From Chara braunii (taxonomy: Eukaryota; Streptophyta; Charophyceae; Charales; Characeae): a DNA stretch of 23,350 nt. Below, in pieces: positions 16,237 through 23,226 of the stretch. Each line of letters starts with the position of its first letter. Within the stretch, counting starts at the first letter, position 1. The position numbers and the translations under genes were made by a program. Below the pieces are notes generated by a model. It saw nothing but the letters and a program-made list of their open reading frames with translations. It made no database searches and was not told where the DNA came from. Location of the stretch: assembly GCA_003427395.1 (NCBI GenBank), contig BFEA01000316.1, positions 1,339,305 to 1,362,654 of the forward strand, read 5' to 3'.

Positions 16237-16734
16237 GGGCCTCGCCACACCACTCTCGAATCTCGAAAAAATTCAAGGGCTGTCAGAACTTTTCGAGGGC
16301 TGTTTTTGAGAGAAAAAGGCCCTTCGCTACATAGCGCACCCGAAATTTTCCTCTCGAAAGTGGATGCTCTCCGCGGCCAGATTCGGTAGTGCTGTGTGGC
16401 GGAGCCAACTCTCGAATTGGAAGCGTGTCCGGCACCTTCCGCCTCTCGAAGAAGGTGCGTTTTCGAGAGTTGCTTTCGAGACTGCGCTGCTCTCCTTCAG
16501 CGCTCTACCGTCCAAAATGGCCTGACAGCTCTCAAAATGGACCACGAACTCGAGCACCGACAGGCGGTATCACGAAAACCCCGAAGCTGCAGGCTGGGCT
16601 CAAACATCGTTTCGAGAGGGCCCTCGAAACCGGCGTTCTGACAGCTCTCAAAGACATCCGAGGGTTTTTTTTTCGGGAGGCTGTGTGGCGGTGCCCTCGA
16701 ATTTTCAAGATTCAAGAGTGGTGTGGTGAGGCCC
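16237..16734. mobile_element. Inverted-repeat MITE, 498 bp
   Basis: The left end GGGCCTCGCCACACCACTCT is repeated inverted at the right end. About 31 bases match with three differences, each C against T at a CpG site of the other copy. ATA borders both sides and may be a 3-bp duplication. CTCTCGAA or TTCGAGAG motifs recur throughout the interior, as with subterminal transposase-binding repeats. There is no transposase frame. Superfamily is undetermined: the ends do not match a set I know with certainty. Confidence 0.75.
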
Positions 16735-16929
16735 ATAGACTAAGTGATATCCTATTTAACCTACAGTGCAACCCTACACAGGTCTGCGGAGCTTATACAT
16801 CTATGTGAGGTCTTATTTATAGTGCATTCTACAAAACACAAAAAAAACTACGGGAGAGTGCTGCCACAGAGTAGGGAAGAAAGCATAGAAGAAGGCTTAA
16901 AACCAACAAGCAGGAATGAATCAGTACAG
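16735..16929. other. Non-coding, probable 3' UTR remnant of LINE B3
   Basis: Between the MITE and the LINE B3 coding region. Short similarity to the B1 3' UTR (GACAATCAT) supports LINE origin for the right part. There is an AAAAAAAA at 16842, but no tail module on the minus strand, so B3 has lost its 3' end or it lies beyond the MITE. Confidence 0.35.
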
Positions 16930-16949
16930 AAAGCAGCAACTGACTATGA

Positions 16950-18040
16950 TTGTCAAAGGAAGAAGTAGAGAATTTCAGCTCCGGGTGCAGTGGAGGTTGC
17001 TGTTGGACCGTCAACGGTCCTGTGAAGGCCTGCCATCTGGTAACGAACCGCTTTGTCGCTTTAGCTGTGAAGCCTTTGTTTTGTACTTCAAAAGTCCAGT
17101 CAGTGTGGGGGCGTGATTCTCTCCCCCCTTCTGGTAGCTGAATTCCGAAGTGCCCATAATGTCCAGAGAATGGAAGCTCTGAAAGTTTCTTCTGCATAGC
17201 CGAGCTGTCCCGGGACTTGCATACGTCTCGATGCTGACCCTAGCAGCACAAAAATAACGAGTCCATCTTTCAGCTGCTGCCGGCACCGATGAACTTCTCC
17301 ACCACGCCCACAGAGGACGGGCCAAGTCACAAAACAAACAGAAGTGTTGCAGGTCTTCCAATATCAATCCCGGACACAACTCACAGCGAGGCGAGGCCTT
17401 GTGCGTTCTTCTGGCACACCACATCGCTGTTGGAAGAGCTTGATGAGCAATCAACCAGAGGATTCCTGAATGCTTCACCACTGACAAGTCCATTAACAAT
17501 TTCCAAAAGGCTGGCAGTGCAGCTGCCAGACGCGGCAAAGAATCCATTATCCAGTTTGTGGCCATCCATCTCCTGGCCACGATCCAGTTTACATCCAGTT
17601 TTGGCCTAGCAATTTGATACCCCAATCTAACTGTATAATCACGCGGGGGTACATAAGCTCGTCTTTTGAATGGGTGGCACTGCTCCCATTCCCAATTTCT
17701 TGGGTCTACTGGCAAGCTATAGGCCGGTACCGACAAGAAGTAGGGACGATATTTGTCATTGGTTTCCAGCCCGCACACAGGAATCAGCTGGTCTGCTGAG
17801 GGAAAAGCTCTGTCGGGGCAGCATCATTGCATCACTGGGCCCAGAGCGGTGGCTACATTCTTTTTTCTTTTTTCTTTTTTCTTCTTTTTTTTCAGGTTGC
17901 CAGGTGCATCAATCACCTGTGCGGGTGAGGGAGAATCCACCCGCCAGATGCAGTCAGAAATATCATTTTCCGCAGATCTATACCACATCCCTGTTGTAGG
18001 CTGTATTCCCAGGCACAATGTATCAACCCATAGAGAAAAT
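16950..18040 (-). pseudogene. LINE B3 ORF2 C-terminus
   Basis: On the minus strand the fragment reads CLGIQPTTGMWYRSAEND from 18018, a Lys/Glu-rich expansion, and a stop near 17815. A 255-codon open stretch (17778-17011) follows with KYRPYFLSVPAY, DPRNWEWEQ, RLGYQIARPKLDVNW and VARRWMATNWIMDSLPRL. Its knuckle CELCPGLILEDLQHFCLFC lies at about 17384-17328, then PLWAWWRS. A frameshift near 17310-17280 and another near 17110 separate the last part, VQNKGFTAKATKRFV, ending near 16950. It is the best-preserved knuckle region in the window. Confidence 0.88.
17854..17894 (-). repeat. A/G-rich simple repeat within LINE B3 coding sequence
   Basis: On the minus strand the run A8GAAGA6GA6GA6G inserts a Lys/Glu-rich stretch between GNL and NVATALGPVMQ. 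B1 has only a few residues there (WQPREAATSLGPVMQ). The frame is kept. It is either a microsatellite expansion or a small poly(A) insertion. Confidence 0.6.
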
Positions 18041-18184
18041 CACACAAAAATGGATATAACTTAAGAAGAAGAAGACGTGAGTTTTACTATCATGGCGACA
18101 TCAACTTCTCCCCTACATGCCTCGACATCACACCGCCGAGGATCTCAACCCTTCCACTCATTCGCCGCTCAGGCTATGTTGGAG
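18041..18184. other. Unidentified 144-bp insertion in LINE B3
   Basis: LINE B3 runs to CAGATGCTCCAACA (minus) and resumes at CTATGGGTTG. B1 has these parts nearly adjacent, with only about 10 bases between. The inserted segment has no tail module, no inverted repeat I can see and no domain. It contains AAGAAGAAGAAGACG and, on the plus strand, ATGGCGACATC, which could be the start of a retroelement ORF. Boundaries are accurate to about 10 bases. Confidence 0.5.
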
Positions 18185-19180
18185 CATCTGTAAGTGCTGT
18201 TGCTGGCGCCAGCCCCGTAAGTTTGGTACTGAGTTGGTCTTGTTTTTTCCATTCCTTTGTCACCACATCCCAGATGTCTGCAAGAGTACCCACCCCTCGT
18301 GACAACCAAGCATTTCCCAAGGCTCCGACCCCAAAGCAGGGGAATGGGGTGCCTTGTATGAATAGGACATACGAGTTGTCAAAGAGCGGTTGGGTGAGCA
18401 ATCTCTCTGCAGACTTAACCGACTGTTTCAAATGCGGTATGCAGTTTTTCCATGCCGCCAAAATTCCACCCCACAGTCCTTGTGGGAAATACTTCCTTGA
18501 GTAGGCCGGTATGAGAATTGCCAACCACAAGTAACGGAAGTTTACCCAGCCCCAATGGTTCCGCAAAATGAGCTCTGCCAATTGTCTCCATGCGGCAGAC
18601 GGCCCTTCAAGGATGGCCAAGACTATCCATCTAACCAACAGTGCACCGATCTGTCTTTCGGGATCCAAAATCGACATTCACTAAATTTTCAAAATTTCTA
18701 TGTAAACTTTCATATGGGACGCTGGGCCCGGTTCCCAGCACGTGCTGCTCCCCATGAATAGACTGGAGCCTTTTTCTAAAAAAGAATTTCCTCCTTGTCG
18801 TTTAGGTTGGGTCAGAACGTCCCAAGCCACGTTTGGAAGGAAATTGGCCTCCCCTCCCTCCTCCTTCCAAATGTAATGTGTTAGGATGCGACGAATAAGT
18901 TGCAGTGTAGGCATATCGAGTTGGCGGATGGCTAGCTGATACCAGATTGTTGATAATATCGCGTTGTTTATTACCAATCCTCTACCAGTGAGACTGACCC
19001 CTCGGAGCCATGGCCGAAGGGCTTTCCTCAAAGTAGAGATTACTGGAGTCAAGTCCAACAATATTTGGGGTGCAAATGTGACCCAGTGACCTAGCAATGT
19101 CTCTTGTTGAGTCGGCAGCACCACGCGGAGGCCCCAATGAGGGGGTGCCTGAGCTCCCGGGGGGATCATGATTGCTGATA
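18185..19180 (-). pseudogene. LINE B3 ORF2 post-RT region
   Basis: The minus-strand frame 19169-18788 reads PHWGLRVVL, APQILLDLTPVIS, KALRPWLRG, TGRGLVINNAILSTIWYQL, KEEGGEANFLPNVAWDVL and TQPKRQGG. After an insertion it continues at MSILDPERQIG (18677) to WDVVTKEWKKQDQLSTKLTGL near 18215. It is open across both parts, with no stop. Equivalent B1 parts are 8050-8254 and 8764-9440. It is not itself a gene, but it gives the empty-site sequence for the 8255-8763 insertion in B1. Confidence 0.87.
18680..18787 (+). mobile_element. 108-bp non-coding insertion ending in tail module 11
   Basis: It interrupts LINE B3 between QGG and MSI codons, in the opposite orientation to the LINE. Thirty-six AT-rich bases precede module 11 (18716): HP1 GCTGGG/CCCAGC, pseudoknot CGTG (18741-18744), GCTCC (18747-18751), CATG (18753-18756) and GGAGC (18765-18769), then CTTTTTCTAAAAAAG. 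CGTG/CATG still pairs, with one G-U, although both strands changed. Flanks share TTC at most. Confidence 0.8.
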
Positions 19181-19202
19181 CGCTGCCTGCTTTTTTACTA
19201 TT

Positions 19203-19284
19203 GCTTGCACGTGAGCAGTGCTTTTGAGTTTGCAGTTACTTTTGCTTGCGCATGAGCAGTGCCTCGAGTTTCCAGTTACTTTGC
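19203..19284 (+). repeat. 41-bp tandem repeat, two units
   Basis: GCTTGCACGTGAGCAGTGC at 19203 recurs as GCTTGCGCATGAGCAGTGC at 19244, each followed by GAGTTT.CAGTTACTTT. It lies just upstream of the 5' end of LINE B3 (minus strand). Confidence 0.75.
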
Positions 19285-19536
19285 ATTTCTACGAGGGTAC
19301 ACGTTGCGTTTTCTGGGTATTGACGAAGTTGGACTGTAGCAGTGAAGTTGGGTAGGCGCGTAAACTTTCTCCCAATAAACTGCCCCATAGGCTCTAAGTA
19401 GGACTAGGAACATGGTGATGACTGGACGGACAACTGAAGTAGCTTAGGACTGCTGCTTTTTTACGGCATAGACTGTTTCGTTTCTATATCATGCAAGATG
19501 GAGAGTGTCGTTGCACTTTGCGACGACGACCAACAA

Positions 19537-19585
19537 GACCCCTGAAGAGAGCTGGACTTGCGGACCAGCCGAAACATGTCGGGTC
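19537..19585 (+). ncRNA. Hammerhead ribozyme, type I with minimal stem III
   Basis: Every conserved core position is present. Stem I is GACCC (19537-19541) with GGGTC (19581-19585). The core CTGAAGA (19542-19548) fits C-U-G-A-N-G-A. Stem II is G19549 and GCTGG (19551-19555) with CCAGCC (19565-19570), with one bulged A. GAAA lies at 19571-19574. Stem III is a single C-G around AT, then the cleavage triplet GTC with predicted cleavage after C19580. Such tiny stem III forms are known from Penelope-like elements, where activity is helped by dimeric copies. I see no Penelope protein nearby. Prediction is by motif and pairing only. Confidence 0.75.
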
Positions 19586-19589
19586 CATG

Positions 19590-20190
19590 CCGGGTGTACT
19601 TTTCTGTAATATTTTTGAAAGTCGCATCCGGGATTTTTCCATATTGCGTTTCTCCTCCTCTCTTCTTCCTCACTTTCTCCGTTTCTCCTCGAGTCCTCTC
19701 TTCTTCCTTCCTTTCTCTTTTTGATGACTGTGCTAACTCTGGTTAAAGTTGGTTGACTCGATAGCTGATGGCTGATGACTCTGTATCTTTTTGAAGTAAG
19801 CTCTGCAAAAGACTACTTGGCAAAAATCCACTTGCAATAGCTAATTCTATGGCCCGGGGGACCTTCTTGTTCCTCCAGGGGGGCTCCGGAGAAGAACAAG
19901 CGGGTCCCTGGCCCCCCTCTGCCGCTGTCCTCCCATTGTGGTCTCAACTGCACCACCTCCCGCACGGAGTTCAGCTTTGTTCAGCTTTGGGCCTCGCTCT
20001 ACTCTACTTCCCACATGCACAAAAGACAAAAAATATGGCGGCATACCTACCCATGTTCTAGCGGAAGATTCATTCTCATTTTGCACATTTGGTGAGTAAT
20101 GGAGAGAGGCCCTTTATGCTAGGTTGGCTTTTTCTTGCTTTTCAACTTTTTAGTTAGCTTTTTTTTTTTTCCTTTTTTCTTTTTTTCTTT
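19590..20190. other. Non-coding sequence after the ribozyme
   Basis: Pyrimidine-rich tracts (CTCCTCCTCTCTTCTTCC repeats near 19652-19718) and no recognisable gene. An imperfect hairpin pairs GGGACC and CTTGTTC (19858-19872) with GAACAAG and GGTCCC (19894-19908). The short frames at 19849-20086 on both strands overlap it and show no domain. This may be the body of the element carrying the ribozyme. Confidence 0.4.
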
Positions 20191-20195
20191 CTTAA

Positions 20196-20397
20196 ACCAC
20201 CAGTACTTGGCCCAGCTATCGGCCGCGGCGCTTTTCCCGTTAACGCGCCGCGCCTTTAGGACTTCGGGGTACCGGACCACAATGGCTGGAAGCGCCAGCC
20301 AAAATTTTTTCGAAAAGGTACCCCGGCGCTTCGGCGAAAATTGGCGCGCAGGGGCATTCCAGGCTCGGCATCGATAGCTGGGCCAAGTACTGGTGGT
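20196..20397. mobile_element. TTAA-flanked MITE, 202 bp
   Basis: Perfect 26-bp terminal inverted repeats, starting ACCACCAGTACTTGGCCC (20196) and mirrored to 20397, are flanked directly by TTAA at 20192-20195 and 20398-20401. A TTAA target duplication is typical of piggyBac and Kolobok transposons; the ends do not let me choose between them. The interior is GC-rich with GGGGTACC/GGTACCCC inverted segments and has no transposase. Perfect repeats suggest recent movement or conversion. Confidence 0.82.
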
Positions 20398-20402
20398 TTA
20401 AG

Positions 20403-21445
20403 CTTTTAGTTTGTTTTTGGTCTGTTGATACTGCAACATACCTGACCTCCTTTTGATTGAACTAGGTGCTTTCCCCCCCTCCTCGCGCCCCGAAATTAAG
20501 CTGCAACCAGGGATAAGCTTGGCCGGAAGTGCCTGGCTCATCCCAAAGGCTGCTGAGTATGATGTAAAGGACACTTGAACCCCCACTGAACGTCCCCCCT
20601 GCCTGATCACTGTCGTCCCGAGAAAAATCTAGAGTGGCAGGGTGTCTAGGCAGGGTGTTTGGACTGGCAGTTTAAGAAAGATGTACCATGATTAGTGACT
20701 TGTGTGGGCTTTAGGGGTGGCCCTGATGGCGGGGGTGCTTGGCCAAGCGGCCCAGCTCTAATGCCTGAAGCTGCCGGCGCCACGGCAAGGGCTTCCGGTC
20801 GAGGCTATGGCCGCCATGCCTAGCCTGTCCCTGGCAGCCCGCGGAGGCCGCATTCATCCGTTGTGGGCTCGGGGTCTAGCCCGTGTGGCCATTTTGGTGC
20901 CCTGAGAGTGGGTGCAGAGCGTCACAGTGCTGTGAGGATTATTTTGTCTTGGTCCACCCTCTCTCTAAAGCCTGTACGGAGCCAAGACCACGGCGCTTTT
21001 GCGCGGCTGGTCTCAGGTATGGAGATGCAATATCTTGCTGAACGTTCGTTGTTTTATATGTCATTCAGCCGTAGTGTGCTTACTCTTTCAAGGAGGCTGC
21101 TGAATTGGACCGGTCACGTCTGTGTGGATCGCACCTTCTTTGGGGTCCGATAAGTACGGGCTTCTACCTTGCGGATTCAGATGTACCTGGTCCCTTTTGT
21201 GCACAGGACTCGGCTGCGTTGAACCCCTTTCTCTTTAAATTTCCTGAACACTGCGGATTCCTTGCCACTGTGTGGATTGCGCGGTGGGTTCGCGATGAAT
21301 TTGGTGCGTGTTGCGCACTGAATTTGGTTCTGCTGAAATCCATCTGTTCTGTGGCGGGCTTCCTTCTTTGTTTCCCATTCATTAGTAGGCGCCGGTTATG
21401 CATGGTGGGATGACTTTTTGGGTTTTAACGACACTCTTGCCTTTC
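20403..21445. other. Non-coding sequence, no gene recognised
   Basis: About 1 kb with GC-rich parts (20720-20880) and moderate complexity. The frames at 20863-21153 (96 codons) and 21105-21413 (102 codons) have no domain, no clear start context and no continuation. It could be unique intergenic DNA or the body of an element not represented elsewhere in the window. Confidence 0.4.
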
Positions 21446-21464
21446 ATATATATATATATATATA
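21446..21464. repeat. (TA)n microsatellite
   Basis: Nineteen bases of alternating A and T, directly beside the hammerhead-like segment. AT-repeat insertion sites are reported for several Penelope-like families. Confidence 0.85.
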
Positions 21465-21640
21465 GTCAAACAGACCTGCCCGGTAAACGGTAGGCAGAGA
21501 GGGAGAAGAGAACAACAAACGAGGGGCTGTGGCAAACTGTTTCGTCGGAGTTTCACTGACTCATCAGGAGGCTGAACCCTCAACAGTCTGCAGAATCCCC
21601 TAACTGATTACACTGTAAGTGATAATCCACCTTAACCCCG
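21465..21640 (-). ncRNA. Hammerhead-like core, possible Penelope-type remnant
   Basis: On the minus strand CTGATGAG (plus 21560-21567) is followed by GTCAG...CCGAC pairing with one mismatch, a TGAAACT loop, and CGAAAC (plus 21539-21544). So the core strands and stem II of a hammerhead are present. I cannot form a convincing stem I or a normal GTC cleavage site close by, so it is a degenerate or incomplete ribozyme. The adjoining (TA)n suits a Penelope-like insertion. The ribozyme at 19537 is on the other strand. Confidence 0.45.
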
Positions 21641-21756
21641 GCTGTGGTTAAGCATCAACGACTGCCCGACAACTGATACCCTGAGGTGGGCACCAACCAC
21701 TGCCCTCAAGGTACCTGTGGCAAAAGTCAAAGCAGACTATATATTTCCGGGTCAGA

Positions 21757-21924
21757 ATTTTTTATTTTTATTTTTTTTGTAGGCCCCTGCGTTGAAGGCT
21801 CCATCTATTGGTTGGGAGCTGCACCTGCTGGAAATCGGGTCCAGCGTTTTTTTTTTTTTTTTACGAACACAGCTCCATCTATTGGTGGGGAGCATCACCT
21901 GCTGGAAACCGGGTCCAGCGTCCC
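21757..21924 (-). repeat. Tail modules 13 and 12 in direct tandem
   Basis: On the minus strand module 13 (21924-21847) runs GGGACGC, HP1, full pseudoknot, TGTGTTCGT and 16 A. Module 12 (21846-21757) starts immediately at CGCTGG, without the GGGA, and runs through HP1, a pseudoknot (one pair lost) and CTTCAACGCAGGGGCCT to an A-rich end. Neither has HP3. The second unit lies exactly at the poly(A) of the first. Confidence 0.82.
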
Positions 21925-21965
21925 TTGATTGTACAATTGAATACATTTAATGCAAAGGAATAAAT

Positions 21966-22065
21966 CCCTATACAATGATGTGATGTGTACGAGCTGGAAA
22001 ACCCTATACAATGATGTGATGTGTATGAGCTGGAAAACGGGTCCAGCGTCCCTATACAGTGATGA
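21966..22065 (-). repeat. 36-bp repeats fused to an HP1 fragment (module 14)
   Basis: CCCTATACAATGATGTGATG begins at 21966 and again at 22002, a period of 36, and a third partial copy starts at 22050. Each full unit ends GAGCTGGAAAA, the mirror of the HP1 3' half. The second continues into a complete minus-strand HP1 with GGGACGC (22029-22052). No pseudoknot or poly(A) follows. It looks like an HP1 end duplicated with its neighbouring sequence. Confidence 0.7.
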
Positions 22066-22354
22066 TTGTATATTCCTATGGAGCAATCTAAAATTGTCTA
22101 TGTATGTTTTGTCAATCTCTATTTATTGCGGAGTGGGCATGCCACAAAATTCTCTTGCCTTTCATGTCGAGTTTGCTTTGCTTCGCCTGTTGCCCCCTTT
22201 TCAACCTTCTTTCTGATTGAAAGAGAGTGGGTGCGATTTCTGATGACGTGGCTATTTTTTGCACTGTGAGCTGGTAGTCTGCTCCCTGTTTTCAAAGAGA
22301 GTGGGCATGACGCCCTTTGGTAGTTGTATCGAGAGGCAGGGTTTGTTTTCAGTT

Positions 22355-22356
<2 letters not shown>
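22066..22356. other. Non-coding flank
   Basis: No gene. AAAGAGAGTGGG occurs at 22219 and 22297 in a loose direct repeat, followed by TGCGATTTC and CATGACGCC respectively. Confidence 0.4.
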
Positions 22357-22393
<37 letters not shown>

Positions 22394-22403
22394 CTTTTTT
22401 TCA

Positions 22404-22434
<31 letters not shown>

Positions 22435-22451
22435 CAATAGTATTTTTTTTT
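22357..22451 (-). repeat. Interrupted poly(T), probable minus-strand poly(A) tails
   Basis: Runs of T of about 37, 7, 27 and 9 are separated by C, CAATA and CAATAGTA. On the minus strand this is a long A tract, as left by one or more retroelement tails. The sequence to its right (22452-22665) should then be the element's 3' part, but shows no tail module. Confidence 0.6.
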
Positions 22452-22665
22452 ATAGCAGTTTCTTTGCTGGATAGTTTTGGTGCCTTGTGGCGGTTTGAAA
22501 GGATTCACGAGGATTCACGCACTGCTGCAGTACAGCCCCTGCACCCCGTCCCCTTTCAAACTGAAGTACAAAAAAGAATTAAAGGCAATAAAGTAGGCAA
22601 TGTGGTAAAAAAGAAGAAACTAGTTTTTCGAGAGTCTTTCCGGACGAAAATAGAGATATACTCCC

Positions 22666-22929
22666 GGTAGGTACTGTACGGACCAAAATAGGTAGGTACT
22701 GTGTGGACCAAAATAGAGATCCTGTACGGACCAAAATAGAGATCCTGTACGGACCAAAATAGAGATCCTGTACGGACCAAAATANGATCCTGTACGGACC
22801 AAAATAGGTAGGTACTGTGTGGACCAAAACAGGTAGGTACTGTGTGGACCAAAATAGAGATCCTGTACGGACCAAAATAGGTAGGTACTGTATGGACCAA
22901 AATAGGTAGGTACTGTGTGGACCGAAAAA
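22666..22929 (+). repeat. Minisatellite of two interspersed unit types
   Basis: Eleven units of two kinds share GGACCAAAATA. Type a (25 bp) starts GGTAGGTACTGTGTGG; type b (23 bp) starts GAGATCCTGTACGG. The order is a a b b b b a a b a a, with one undetermined base in the fourth b unit. It fades into an A-rich tract at 22924. A degenerate unit, GGACGAAAATAGAGATA, precedes it. The minus-strand frames over it are repeat translations, not genes. Confidence 0.85.
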
Positions 22930-23226
22930 AAAAAAGGAGGAATATTAGAAGGCCCTGAAAGTCAATAGGTGGGTACGTCCTTCGGGACAAAGTCATCCAT
23001 TAAAATTGGAACGATACAGAGAAGGGTAATTAGCAAATGGCCCCTGCGCATTCAAGGATGACACGCATAAATCGATAAAGTCAGTAGGTAGGAAGTCGCC
23101 ATGTCGAAGAGGTTTACTCCCCTTCCCCAATAACCTGCTCAGTCAATCCCCTGGACTCCAGGGTAATCAATGCTGGCACTAGCCCAGTGTTTTCTTCCTA
23201 GGACACTCTAAATTCTTTCTGTATAT
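22930..23226 (+). other. Non-coding, probable 3' UTR of a LINE C-like element
   Basis: No coding frame of note. The last bases before the module, ATTCTTTCTGTATATGGGAC, match those before module 2 of LINE C with one base of difference in spacing, so the right part is likely family C 3' UTR. The left part is unassigned. Confidence 0.45.

Larger units (their letters stand above)
16930..19180 (-). mobile_element. LINE family B, copy 3, minus strand
   Basis: On the minus strand, from about 19180 down, the copy encodes the post-RT region and C-terminus of family B. It starts at SAIMIPPGAQAP and ends at PPLHPELKFSTSSF. It is closest to B1. Two foreign segments interrupt it (18041-18184 and 18680-18787), and a simple A/G expansion enlarges one Lys stretch. 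The RT is absent by 5' truncation. No tail module is found. Confidence 0.88.

Noticed and set aside
98-19180. Target-site duplications for the LINE copies C and B1
   Set aside because: Both targets are poly(A) tracts, so a duplication cannot be told from the tail itself.
20863-21413. Frames of 96 and 102 codons as possible host genes
   Set aside because: No domain, no similarity between them and no supporting signals; this length is expected by chance in GC-rich DNA.
22666-22929. Regular repeats resembling a CRISPR array
   Set aside because: There are no unique spacers; units are contiguous and the genome is eukaryotic. It is a minisatellite.
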